Shown: one piece after another, positions 18,924-27,279 of the stretch
Layout of the letters: each line of letters opens with the position of its first letter
Numbering within the stretch: position 1 is the first letter of the stretch
Assembly: GCA_937899725.1 (NCBI GenBank)
Contig: CALCCA010000073.1
Span: 23,152 to 87,151 of the forward strand
Source: an uncultured Halomicronema sp.
GTDB lineage: Bacteria; Cyanobacteriota; Cyanobacteriia; Phormidesmidales; Phormidesmidaceae
DNA length: 64,000 nt
Direction of reading: 5' to 3'
Position numbers and translations under genes: made by a program
The notes under the pieces: model-generated
The model's input: only the letters and a program-made list of their open reading frames with translations
Told to the model about the DNA's origin: nothing
Databases searched by the model: none

Positions 18924-19351
18924 CTCTTTATTTCTGACCGAATCAACGCTCTTTGCCTACTCGTCCAAAGGCATAAATTGGCGAGGCAGATTGATTCTCA
19001 CCCGATCACTTTAGATCACTTTCTTCAGACACCGTTCATCCTACAGGCGCAATAATTTGATGGGAGCATCCCAAATTTGCAGTTTAGGGCTGACATCTTG
19101 CCCGCCGGCAGGACTATTCATCCCACATTGGGATGCACTCAATTTGAGCGACTCTAGCAGGGCAGACATGCGCTGCAATTCGGCATTGAGTTCATCAATC
19201 ACCTTGCTGGCAGGCAATCACCACAGAGCTATCGGCGCCCCGCCTCTTCTTCAGAGTTCCCCCTTTGGAAAGACGGAGGGCATATCTGCAGATAGATGCT
19301 TGGCAAAGCCTTTTTACCGATAATTGGCATGAACGTAAGAGATAATTAAAA
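18924..19351. other. Intergenic, possible C-terminal gene fragment
   Basis: On the minus strand 19041-19202, codons read VIDELNAELQRMSALLESLK, then an unordered tail ending in IWDAPIKLLRL and a TAG. This looks like the coiled-coil C-terminus of a lost gene, because a TGA stands just upstream and no start signal is present. The rest of the 428 bases shows nothing recognisable. Confidence 0.3.
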
Positions 19352-19510
19352 ATGGATATTTTGAGATTAATTGCGGCAATTCTTTTACCCCCGCTAGGCG
19401 TATTTCTACAAGTCGGTTTGAGCGGACAGTTTTGGCTGAATTTGGTGCTTACGCTTTTCGGCTACATTCCAGGGATTATTCACGCAGTTTGGATCATTCT
19501 GAAGCGATAG
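19352..19510 (+). CDS. YqaE/Pmp3 family membrane protein
   Basis: This 52-residue product has the two hydrophobic helices and hallmark residues of the Pmp3 (UPF0057) family: ILRLIAAILLPPLGVFLQVG (helix 1 with the PPLGV motif), then LVLTLFGYIPGIIHAVWII (helix 2 with GYIPGIIHA). Family members sit in the cytoplasmic membrane and are linked to salt and cold tolerance through effects on membrane potential. A strong terminator follows at 19540, so it is monocistronic. It is followed by other stress-type small proteins. Confidence 0.88.
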   Translation: MDILRLIAAILLPPLGVFLQVGLSGQFWLNLVLTLFGYIPGIIHAVWIILKR

Positions 19511-19539
19511 ACCTTTATTTTTCCCTTCAGCACGATTTG

Positions 19540-19571
19540 GCCAGGTATGTACTGACATGCCTGGCTTTTTT
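19540..19571 (+). terminator. Intrinsic terminator after the Pmp3 gene
   Basis: GCCAGGTATGT and ACATGCCTGGC form an 11-bp stem with one internal mismatch, closed by ACTG and followed by six T residues. It is correctly placed 30 bp after the Pmp3 stop. Confidence 0.9.
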
Positions 19572-19693
19572 AATTCAAAAGCAGAGAGCGCGAGTCATTT
19601 AAATGCATAAAAAGTTCTAGCTGTAGAACCGTTGAAAACTCTTTAATGACTGTTTAATTATCTTCTAAAAGAAGATATCAAAAACGTAAAACT

Positions 19694-19798
19694 ATGACCC
19701 TGAACGAAGTCCACCTAGTCGATTCATACGGATGTATCTTTGGGACGATGTTTATTTGGGTCGCGAATCTCACAATATTGATTGTTCGATGTTGTTGA
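19694..19798 (+). CDS. Possible 34-aa membrane peptide
   Basis: A short frame from ATG 19694 encodes a hydrophilic start (MTLNEVHLVDSYG) followed by one hydrophobic span (TMFIWVANLTILIV) and a Cys-Cys end. It lies 37 bp before the CsbD-like gene. No ribosome binding site is clear, so it is only a candidate. Confidence 0.25.
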   Translation: MTLNEVHLVDSYGCIFGTMFIWVANLTILIVRCC

Positions 19799-19834
19799 TT
19801 AATTTGACAGCATTATTTTTTAGGAGGTTGAATT

Positions 19835-20245
19835 ATGAAAATTTCAGCGATCGCGTCAAAGCTTAAGCGTTCATTTTATGTTTGTCTGATGGCTTTACTA
19901 CTGTGTTCTAGCCTAGTGATTGGCACGGCTCAGCCAGCTTTTGCGGGTAATAGAGCTGCGAATATTGCCCAAAACCGAGCTGAGCAAGCGTTGGATGAAG
20001 TCGCTGGTGCGGGGACAGCAGAACAGATCAAAGGTCGTGCCGAAGGAGATTTAGGTCGTGTACAACGCAAGGTGGGTCAAGTGACTGGCCAGCCTGCAGA
20101 CCGCGTAGAAGGAGCCGCCAAGCAGGTTCAAGGCCGAGCTAAGAAAGATATTGGCCGGACTCAAGCGGCTGCAGAAGATGCCGCTGAGCAGATCGAAGAT
20201 ACCAGCGAAGGCTTGATTGATTCAGTCAAAGACTTCTTCAACTAG
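19835..20245 (+). CDS. Exported CsbD-like stress protein
   Basis: The 136-residue product has a Sec signal peptide ending near residue 38 (AQPAFA-GNR), so it is exported. The mature part has CsbD-type repeats rich in Gly, Lys and Gln: EQIKGRAEGDLGRVQRKVG, then DRVEGAAKQVQGRAKKDIG. CsbD family proteins rise under general stress, and their biochemical role is unknown. AGGAGG lies just upstream, and TTGACA at about 19803 may be a -35 element. The next gene follows 59 bp downstream on the same strand, and the pair ends in the terminator at 20688. Confidence 0.85.
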   Translation: MKISAIASKLKRSFYVCLMALLLCSSLVIGTAQPAFAGNRAANIAQNRAEQALDEVAGAGTAEQIKGRAEGDLGRVQRKVGQVTGQPADRVEGAAKQVQGRAKKDIGRTQAAAEDAAEQIEDTSEGLIDSVKDFFN

Positions 20246-20304
20246 GACGAGTCTAAATCAAGCCAATTTTGAGCCGCATTTTTTGTAAAAGTAAGGAGTT
20301 AAGA

Positions 20305-20658
20305 ATGCAAACCTTGAATATTTTTCGCGCCCAATTTGTGAAAGCTTTTATGGCTGTTGCGATGTGTGCTTTCATACTGCTGGGAACAGCCTATCCAGCG
20401 ATGGCTTTTGGCAATAGCTCCAGCGATAGTTCTCAGGGATTGGTGGAGATGAACGAGATGAAGGAAACCTCTAAGGATGCGGTTCGCAATGAGCCTCGCA
20501 ACCTCCAGGAAGTGCAGAACAAAGCCAAGCAGGGTTCCAACGCCGTTCAAGGTAACGCCAATCTGGAAAAGATGAACGCGCCGGCCAATTCACAGCAGCC
20601 GAAAACAGTCGCAGAGCAAGCAGAAGACATTTTAGAAAACGTCATTCCCGGTCGTTAG
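20305..20658 (+). CDS. Small exported protein of unknown function
   Basis: The 117-residue product has a signal peptide (MQTLNIFRAQF, hydrophobic AFMAVAMCAFILLGTAYPAMA) with cleavage after AMA near residue 35. The mature part is polar and Asn/Gln/Glu-rich. AAGGAG precedes the ATG at 20305, which decides against an in-frame upstream start. It shares signal-peptide style and polarity with the preceding CsbD-like gene and lies before a common terminator, suggesting a two-gene stress operon. No family is recognised. Confidence 0.75.
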   Translation: MQTLNIFRAQFVKAFMAVAMCAFILLGTAYPAMAFGNSSSDSSQGLVEMNEMKETSKDAVRNEPRNLQEVQNKAKQGSNAVQGNANLEKMNAPANSQQPKTVAEQAEDILENVIPGR

Positions 20659-20687
20659 GTATTCTCCAACGGTCACTTGGCCACTTG

Positions 20688-20711
20688 AGCAGCCCCATTG
20701 TTGGGGCTGCT
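20688..20711 (+). terminator. Hairpin terminator
   Basis: AGCAGCCCCA and TGGGGCTGCT form a perfect 10-bp stem with a TTGT loop about 30 bp after the preceding stop. The following bases are only moderately T-rich. Confidence 0.75.
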
Positions 20712-20917
20712 TGTTGCTGAAAACCCAAGATAAATTGATACGACTCTTTAAACTGGCCGCACTTTAGATTGCGAATTGTGTAAGGTTGGCCACTTGCTTA
20801 GCAAATGTTGTTTTCCTATCAAAGTATTTTTCTGCAGGTGTTAGGATACCCAGTAGATCCCTAAGACGCACTATTTCTACTGCAGCGTTGCTAACGCTTG
20901 GTCAGGAGTTAGTCGTT

Positions 20918-20962
20918 ATGGAAGCTGAAGCCACTCTGTTCAAGTGCTGTTGCACCACTTGA
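20918..20962 (+). CDS. Candidate 14-aa leader peptide with Cys-Cys-Cys
   Basis: The frame encodes MEAEATLFKCCCTT. AGGAG sits nine bases before its ATG, a better ribosome binding site than that of the regulator gene 64 bp downstream. CAAGTG (20941-20946) and CACTTG (20956-20961) form a stem spanning the three Cys codons and the stop. Leader peptides with runs of one amino acid commonly sense its supply by attenuation. That role is an inference here. Confidence 0.35.
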   Translation: MEAEATLFKCCCTT

Positions 20963-21025
20963 GGAATGCCTTTTCGAGCTGTTCTCGTTTAGGTTGATTG
21001 CTCTTACCTCAAGGCTTAAGGCTTC

Positions 21026-21463
21026 ATGAATATGGAAACTTACAACATCGCTCTCGGCGACCGGGTTGCCGAGGCCTATCAGGCTTCCCCGACGGTTGTT
21101 GCCGTCGATGATGATGAGGACAGTCTGGTATTGCTGAGTTACATCATTGAAGAGCTACCCTGCTTCTTCTTTTGCGAAACGGACGGTAAAGCGGCGTTGG
21201 ATATGATTTTGTCCCTCAAACCGAGCTTGATATTGCTCGATGTGCGACTGCCTAGTTTGAGTGGCTTTGATATTATCCGCAAGTTAAAGAGCTCGATAGA
21301 GACTGCTCTGATTCCCGTTGTTGCTATCACAGCGCTCGCTGGTAAGCACCAACAGGAGAAATTGCTAGCAGCCGGATTTGACTATTACATTTGTAAGCCC
21401 TACAGCTTGGTCGATCTTCAAGCGGTGGTTGAGCGATATTTATTGGCCAGCAGCCCGATATAG
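21026..21463 (+). CDS. Single-domain response regulator (CheY-like)
   Basis: The 145-residue product is a receiver domain with no output domain. The acid pocket is VAVDDDEDS, the phospho-acceptor Asp is in LILLDVRLPSLSGFD, the switch Thr is in VVAITALAG, and the conserved Lys is in YYICKPYS. Such proteins act by protein-protein contact with a kinase or target. No kinase is adjacent. The upstream region holds a 14-codon leader frame with three Cys codons, which may regulate it. Confidence 0.9.
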   Translation: MNMETYNIALGDRVAEAYQASPTVVAVDDDEDSLVLLSYIIEELPCFFFCETDGKAALDMILSLKPSLILLDVRLPSLSGFDIIRKLKSSIETALIPVVAITALAGKHQQEKLLAAGFDYYICKPYSLVDLQAVVERYLLASSPI

Positions 21464-21595
21464 GCATCTTGCAAAGAGAGCCGGGCCGCGATCGCGCTCT
21501 TGACTCAACAGCGAACGAGCCTGATAGAAGCCAGTTCGCTAGGCATAAATTAATTTCTACCGACAAGAGAATTGGTGCGTTATTGCTTTCAAAGC

Positions 21596-21623
21596 AAAAA
21601 GCTGGCAGCGCTTCGCTGCCAGC
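21596..21623 (-). terminator. Intrinsic terminator of the DUF2294 gene
   Basis: On the minus strand GCTGGCAGC pairs with GCTGCCAGC around a five-base loop, followed by TTTTTGC. It lies about 40 bp after the DUF2294 stop. Confidence 0.85.
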
Positions 21624-21660
21624 CATACACGACCAAAATTACAGAAGCCTCTAGCCAAAC

Positions 21661-22065
21661 TTATCGGTCGTTTGAGGTGAATTCAGGACTATCTGCCAGA
21701 ATAGCGACGATCGCCGTTCTCCCCGTTTCAAGGGTGGTGTCGCTTAAAACGTCAACGACATTAGTTGACAGCGTTTCTTGAATAACGTCAACGAACAAAG
21801 GGCGAATTGCGGTCTCAAGATCAGAGCGCACCTGCTCAACATCAACTTGCAAAGGCGTTAACTCATCTTTTTCACTTTCAAGTAAAAGCTGCTCTAGCTT
21901 GGTCAAAGAGTCTTCGGCAATGACCGTGATGGTATTGTCGATAATTTGACATGTCACTTTGCCGGGAGAGTGGCCAATCTGATTTTTGTAGAGTCTCTGA
22001 ACCTTTTGAGCTAATGCTCTTTGAGCTTTCCCGCGTGTATTGGTTTGAGTCGTTATGCTAGTCAT
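21661..22065 (-). CDS. DUF2294 domain protein
   Basis: The 134-residue product has the DUF2294 pattern: QKVQRLYKNQIGHSPGKVTC, a short strand pair TITVIAEDSLTKLEQLLL, EQVRSDLETAIRPLF, and a conserved end VVDVLSDTTLETGRTAIVAI. The family is common in cyanobacteria and Firmicutes and is thought to be cytoplasmic; its function is not known to me. A clear terminator follows, so it is monocistronic. Confidence 0.85.
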   Translation of the reverse strand: MTSITTQTNTRGKAQRALAQKVQRLYKNQIGHSPGKVTCQIIDNTITVIAEDSLTKLEQLLLESEKDELTPLQVDVEQVRSDLETAIRPLFVDVIQETLSTNVVDVLSDTTLETGRTAIVAILADSPEFTSNDR

Positions 22066-22670
22066 AATGATATATAAAAAGAGGGTGACTACTGGTTAAG
22101 AGTTTCAGAACCCTGAAAGTTTCAACCAATCGTGAACAAACAAGTGAATCTGAGAGCGGCAAATCTAAACGGTTGAATCAAGTAGCTAAATTAGTCTAAT
22201 CTGCTTAACTCAACTGCATATTGCATGATTCCAATCTATAAGTATCTTATATTTTTTTCAGCTTCATTAAAAGGCTCTAAAGTCTAGTTTGAATGGCGGC
22301 AATATCAGTCCTTCGATAGAGGCGCAGGCTTGCGATGCCCGATGACGGGATGGAGCGGTCATGCTGCCAGTCATGGATATAGGGTTTTCTGAGGAGTTCT
22401 CGATAGAGACACTTCCTTTCTCCTGCTGACCGATCGCCGGTAATCGCGATGCGGTGTTCGCTTCTCAAAAGCCTTGGTTGCTGGAGCCAGGTGCCATCAG
22501 TGCCGGTGGTTGGGGTTGACCGATAGGCTAGCGAGCAGCGGGAAATTCTGCCCTGGTTGTATCGTAGGCGTGTCGTTAGGCCTCCAGCAAGACGTTGCGT
22601 CGGACCTGACGAAACCGACAGCGATCGCCTCCCTGGCCAGCACTGGTTGGGATTAGCCAATATCGCCCAT
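22066..22670. other. Intergenic, no supported gene
   Basis: Both strands carry short open frames (for example minus 22277-22660), but they have irregular composition, no start signals and no recognisable motifs. The region is AT-rich near 22200-22260, probably the promoter region of the DUF2294 gene. Confidence 0.4.
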
Positions 22671-22697
22671 AAAAAAGCAGCCTGTTAAAGGCTGCTT
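22671..22697 (-). terminator. Intrinsic terminator of the large repeat protein
   Basis: On the minus strand AAGCAGCC, loop TTTAACA and GGCTGCTT are followed by TTTT. It lies 30 bp after the stop of the gene at 22727-25804. Confidence 0.9.
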
Positions 22698-22726
22698 GAG
22701 AGCACGATTGGCTTGGGTGTTCAGGG

Positions 22727-25700
22727 CTAGCTAGCGACAGCTAAGCTGCCCGCGATCGCCGACACAATGGCGGAAATTGTCGCGGTCGAAAAAATCCACC
22801 AGGCGGCGGCTTCGGCAGCTTTGCGGGCCTCCTCGACCTGATTCTGAGCCTCTTGCTTGAGGGCAAGCACGCGGCTTTCGACCTGACGCTCTAGCTGCTC
22901 TGCCTTTTGCAAAGCGCCATCCCGCGCCGATTCCATCTGGCTGAGGACGCGATTAGCATCCGCGGCCGAAATGGCATCGTGGGAACTCATAATGGCGACT
23001 AAGGTGTCGCGATCGCACCGCGCTAGCCGCTGCTGCAGGGCGTCGAAGCCCGCTTGCGGGTCATCGAACAACGTACGCAGATCACGTCGGATGCCGTCAT
23101 AGTTCAATTCAGGCCGTTCCAGAGAGTTGAGATAGGCTCGCACCCGTGCCAGCAGGCGATTGATGATAGCTTTGATTTGGGCCTGCACCTGCTCCAGCTT
23201 AGCCAGCATCTCATCGCGGACAGCGAGCACCTGGTCGACGGCCGCCGCCGCATCCTCACGAGTCATATCAGGCCGCTGGGCCAGCAACGCGATCACTGTA
23301 TCGCGGTCAATGGCTGCCAGTCGCTGCCCTAGTCGCTGGCTACCCAATTGCGGATCATCCAGCAGCAGTCGGAGATCGCGCTTGATGCCCTCGGGGTGAA
23401 GCGCCGCTTTATCGGTATTGCGCAGATAATCTTCTAGAGCTTGCTCGAAGGAAATGACTTCACGCTGGGCGCGTTTGGCGAGCCGCTGGGGCGCTTTGAG
23501 CACCTGGCGAATCGTGGCCAGAATATCGTCAATAATTCGATTGACTTCGGCTTCGGTCAAATCTTCGCGCTGACTGAGTAGTTGTACCAGCGTGTCGCGA
23601 TCCATCGTGGTGAGACGGGCCTTAATTGCTTCTGCCCCCGCCGCCGGATCATTCATCAACGTCTGCAAATCACGCTGAATGCCGTCGGGATTCAGTTCGG
23701 GCTTGCCCGTTTGGCGCAGGTAGTTAGCGATCGCACTGGTGGCTTCGTCATATTTGGCCTGGGCTTGAGCGGTCAAGCGGGCCGGTGCATTCACCACTTG
23801 ATACCAGTTGCCTTCCACATCTCGTACGACGCGGCGTACCTCCTGCTCGCTCAAATCATTACGCTGACTCAACAGCTGAATCAAGGTTTCCCGGTCAAAC
23901 TGCTCAAACCGCTGACGCAGGCGATGCAGGCCGACATTCGGCTCGTTCAGCAAGATCTTCAACTCGCGTTGGATGCCGTCAGGGTTGAGTTCAGAGCGGC
24001 CAGTATTGCGCAAGTGTTCCTGCACTTTATGCCACTGATCCTGCACTTGCAGCTTCACGCGTTCTTGCTGGTTGTGCGATTCTGTCAGCTGTTGGTTTTT
24101 GAGCTGTTCAAAACGGGCAACCAGCAGCTCAGCTTCGGCATCATTAAAGTCAGGGCGAGTCCTCAGATTGTGCGCCATCAATTCGGCATCAATTTCGGAA
24201 TATCGCACCTGCAGATCATCAAAGCTGGCCGCCTCATCGGCAGTTAACGCCGAGAACGCTTGATTGCCCATTTCAGACATTAGCTCAGCTTTCGGGGTCT
24301 GCTGCAAAAAGACTTCGAGCTGGCTGCGCAGCTGTTTGGCTTTGACATATCGATCAACGTCGATAATTTCCTTCAGCACTTGCCGCCGCACCCCTTCGAG
24401 AATTTCAGAAGTGCGCTCGATGTCGGTGGGTGTAAGCAACCCGCGATCGCTCAATACGGCCTCAAAGTCAGACCGCTGGAGCTGCTGGAGTTCTTGACGC
24501 AGCAGTTCGGTACTGGCATCGACGTCATAAATCACATCGCGAAACTGCGCCTGCAGCCGCTCGGTCTGCAGCTGCCAGGGATAAGTGTTTAGCAGATAAT
24601 TTTCGACATCGGCCTTGACCACACGGTAGGGCTCAGACGGGTCGCTGAACTGAGTCGCTAGGCTATTGCCTTGAGACACCAGCTCGGACTTCACCTGCTT
24701 GACCTTCGTAGTGATGGTTTCGGCATCTAGGTCAGACAGGTTGGCACTCCCCATCACGGCCCCCATCAGGGTATTTAAGCCTTGAGATAATAGCCCCGGC
24801 GAAGATTGCTGCGGCTGTCCACGACGGCGATACTCCTCTAAAAACTGATCGAGGCGATCGCCCACTGTGGTCGCCATGCGATCACCCGGACGAGCTGATT
24901 TTACATAGTCCACCAGATCGACTAGCGGCTGCTGACCAGAAGCCTTGCCGATTTCTCGCTGCCAAATCCGGTATAAACGACCCGCCACGCGGTCGGATTC
25001 CTGCCGGGAAAGATCGGTGCGGCTGCGGACGAGTTCTTCAAAGGTGCTCTGATCAAGCTGATTGAGGGCTGCCGCATCGCCGAGGGTGCTGAGGTTAGAC
25101 CCCTTGATCAAGTCTTGAAATACTTGCTCTAAGTCATCGGTCTGGAGTTGGGGCGATCGTAAGGTCGCGACGTAGTCTTGCAGAGAATCCAGCAGGTCGC
25201 TGTCATTGAGGCCATGGGCCAGCTCTTTGCGCACCGTGGCGGCCACGGCCTCAGCGGTTTCAAAGATTTGATTGCTAGCAGCTTTGGCCCCAAACGCGGA
25301 GGTAGCGGTACCCACTAACGAGTTAAAGCTGGCGGTCGCCGTCCGCACGACGGAGCCCATCAGCGACCCCACTGTCGTGGAGCTAAACCAAAACAGCAGC
25401 GAAAAATAGGTGCCCCAAATGACGAGGCCGGTAATGGCTCCCAGCAGCGCACTGTTGTAAAGGCTCAGCTTGACGGCTAGCCAGCAGGCAAAAAACAGCG
25501 CCAAACTAACGGTAATCAAAGTCCAAAAGCCGACGGCCAGACTAATGCGTCCGAAGCTCGGCCCCCCCGAAGACTTGTCATTGGAGGCAGACGAGGAGGA
25601 ATGACCCACGTAGGAAATGCCCGCCGCGAGCGATAGATTAGTCAGCAGGAGCTGAAAGCCAAAGGCCAGGACTAAGCCTGACAACAAGGCAATAAAAAAC

Positions 25701-25804
25701 TGCGGCCCCGAAAAGATTAGGGCAGCTTCTTCGGGCGTATCAATACCGGGTTGGGCGAGTTGGGCGAGCTGACTGATCAGTGGCCCAGTGAAGATTTCGG
25801 ACAT
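22727..25804 (-). CDS. Large membrane protein with tandem ~100-aa helical repeats
   Basis: The 1025-residue protein begins with several membrane spans within the first 190 residues (for example FFIALLSGLVLAFGFQLLL and LGAITGLVIWGTYFSLLFWF) and ends in one more (WWIFSTATISAIVSAIAGSL). Between them lie repeated helical units. The four clearest start near residues 595, 695, 795 and 890. Each reads roughly Y-L-R-x-T...L-N-x-D-G-I-x-R-D-L...L-x-D-P-x-x-G...R-L...D-R-D-T-L...L-L-S-Q-R-x-D-L-x-E. Degenerate copies occur earlier. AAGGAG before ATG 25804 fixes the start. It follows the YbdK-type gene by 87 bp and ends in a strong terminator. The function is not known to me; a long cytoplasmic or periplasmic solenoid tethered at both ends is a reasonable picture. 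Confidence 0.8.
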   Translation of the reverse strand: MSEIFTGPLISQLAQLAQPGIDTPEEAALIFSGPQFFIALLSGLVLAFGFQLLLTNLSLAAGISYVGHSSSSASNDKSSGGPSFGRISLAVGFWTLITVSLALFFACWLAVKLSLYNSALLGAITGLVIWGTYFSLLFWFSSTTVGSLMGSVVRTATASFNSLVGTATSAFGAKAASNQIFETAEAVAATVRKELAHGLNDSDLLDSLQDYVATLRSPQLQTDDLEQVFQDLIKGSNLSTLGDAAALNQLDQSTFEELVRSRTDLSRQESDRVAGRLYRIWQREIGKASGQQPLVDLVDYVKSARPGDRMATTVGDRLDQFLEEYRRRGQPQQSSPGLLSQGLNTLMGAVMGSANLSDLDAETITTKVKQVKSELVSQGNSLATQFSDPSEPYRVVKADVENYLLNTYPWQLQTERLQAQFRDVIYDVDASTELLRQELQQLQRSDFEAVLSDRGLLTPTDIERTSEILEGVRRQVLKEIIDVDRYVKAKQLRSQLEVFLQQTPKAELMSEMGNQAFSALTADEAASFDDLQVRYSEIDAELMAHNLRTRPDFNDAEAELLVARFEQLKNQQLTESHNQQERVKLQVQDQWHKVQEHLRNTGRSELNPDGIQRELKILLNEPNVGLHRLRQRFEQFDRETLIQLLSQRNDLSEQEVRRVVRDVEGNWYQVVNAPARLTAQAQAKYDEATSAIANYLRQTGKPELNPDGIQRDLQTLMNDPAAGAEAIKARLTTMDRDTLVQLLSQREDLTEAEVNRIIDDILATIRQVLKAPQRLAKRAQREVISFEQALEDYLRNTDKAALHPEGIKRDLRLLLDDPQLGSQRLGQRLAAIDRDTVIALLAQRPDMTREDAAAAVDQVLAVRDEMLAKLEQVQAQIKAIINRLLARVRAYLNSLERPELNYDGIRRDLRTLFDDPQAGFDALQQRLARCDRDTLVAIMSSHDAISAADANRVLSQMESARDGALQKAEQLERQVESRVLALKQEAQNQVEEARKAAEAAAWWIFSTATISAIVSAIAGSLAVAS

Positions 25805-25891
25805 GATTTTCTCCTTGATATTTACGAATGAAGGGGGCAAAAGGGGGATCACGATGCCGCTGGCACCGAGGGCCTGCACCACGGCGGAGCT

Positions 25892-27034
25892 TTAGACATA
25901 GGCCACAGGGGCAACGCCAGCCGCAGTTTGAGCGATGAGACCATCCACCACTTGACGGATGCTGCCGGTTTCTTGCAGCCATTGCCGCTGACGCGTCGCG
26001 CCGTTGCCCTGTAGCAACACCTGATTGACCAAAGCGGTGACAGTATCCCAGTCACCTTCGGCTTCGAGGGCCGGACGCAGATAGGCCAAAAGTCGAGCGA
26101 TGTGGGCGGGGGCAGGCACCGCGATCGCCTGCTTCAGGTCAATTAGCTCTGCCGACAGGCCGTAGCGGGCCGCCGTCCAGTGGGCGGCTTTGAGTAACTC
26201 TGATTTCACCGCTGGGTAAGGCTGCTCGGCCACCGCCTCGGCATAGCTGGTCCGCACTAACGCTTTCACCAATCCGGCGAGCATGACCGCCTCCTCGATC
26301 GTCATACACACATCGGGGATGCGGAACTCAATGGTGGGAAACGCCTCCGACAGGCGGATGTCCCAATACAGCATGGTGGTGTCAGGCATCACCCCCGATT
26401 GAATCAGGCTTTGAATGAACGCCTCATAGTCACTAAAGTCTTGGAAATGGGGGGGTGGCCCGGCAGTGGGCAACCGACACCACAGCTCTGTGCGGTAGCT
26501 GTCATAGCCGGTGTCAGCACCCTGCCAAAAGGGCGAGTTAGCAGTCAGCGCCAGCAGGGGGCCGAGCCATAGCCGACAGCGATTGACGACCTCTAGGGCA
26601 ATTGCGGGCTGTTGGCGAAACTGATCGCCATTTAGCCCCACGTGGACGTGGCACCCAAAAATGATCAGCTCGCGGATCACCTGCTGAAGATTCTGCGCTA
26701 GCTCCTGATATCGATCTTTGTCGGTCAGAGCTTGCTCTTGCCAGCAAGAAAACGGATGCGTCCCGGCGGCAACGACCGCTACCCCCTGCTGCTCAGCGGC
26801 GGCGATGACGACTTGGCGCGATCGCTGCAACTCTTCGCGCAGCTCGGCCAAATCGCCACAAACATCGGTGGCAATTTCAATCTGACAGCGGTGCATTTCG
26901 GGCTGCACGCGATCGCCCGCCGCCGCTTGCTGAGCCGCCGCGAGCACTTTGCCCGCGCGTCCGCACAGCTCACGGGTCTCGGGCTGCACGAGCTGATATT
27001 CTTCTTCAACGCCCAGCGTATAGGTATCCGACAT
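25892..27034 (-). CDS. YbdK-type carboxylate-amine ligase (GCS2 superfamily)
   Basis: The 380-residue product opens with TLGVEEEYQLVQPETREL, the signature of YbdK-like glutamate-cysteine ligase relatives. It also has the ATP/metal-binding segment IIFGCHVHVGLNGD, a LLALTANSPFWQGADTGYDS block, and the late TIEFRIPDVCMTIEEAVM. E. coli YbdK has weak gamma-glutamylcysteine synthetase activity; the natural substrate of the group is uncertain. The ATG at 27034 is preferred to a TTG two codons earlier. Only 87 bp separate it from the repeat membrane protein downstream, so they are probably co-transcribed. Confidence 0.85.
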   Translation of the reverse strand: MSDTYTLGVEEEYQLVQPETRELCGRAGKVLAAAQQAAAGDRVQPEMHRCQIEIATDVCGDLAELREELQRSRQVVIAAAEQQGVAVVAAGTHPFSCWQEQALTDKDRYQELAQNLQQVIRELIIFGCHVHVGLNGDQFRQQPAIALEVVNRCRLWLGPLLALTANSPFWQGADTGYDSYRTELWCRLPTAGPPPHFQDFSDYEAFIQSLIQSGVMPDTTMLYWDIRLSEAFPTIEFRIPDVCMTIEEAVMLAGLVKALVRTSYAEAVAEQPYPAVKSELLKAAHWTAARYGLSAELIDLKQAIAVPAPAHIARLLAYLRPALEAEGDWDTVTALVNQVLLQGNGATRQRQWLQETGSIRQVVDGLIAQTAAGVAPVAYV

Positions 27035-27279
27035 CGTCAATCCAACAATACTGATGAGTTGACTTTGCCACTTTAGAAGGACTCGCGCGTCTTCCCTGGG
27101 GTAGGAAATTGCAGTCTATCTACAGAAAGATAGAGGTGCAGTTAATCGCTCAACTTTTAAGCTGCCAACTGAGTTTTAGATCAAGTCCCGATCAAAGCTT
27201 GCAGCTTTTTTACCGATGAAGCTGCAGGTCTGGACTTTGACAAAGTCAAATGCCGGTGAGTGGGTGAAAAATCGATTTT

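Noticed and set aside
22277..22660. 127-codon minus frame
   Set aside because: Arg/Ser/Thr-rich chance translation without start signal.
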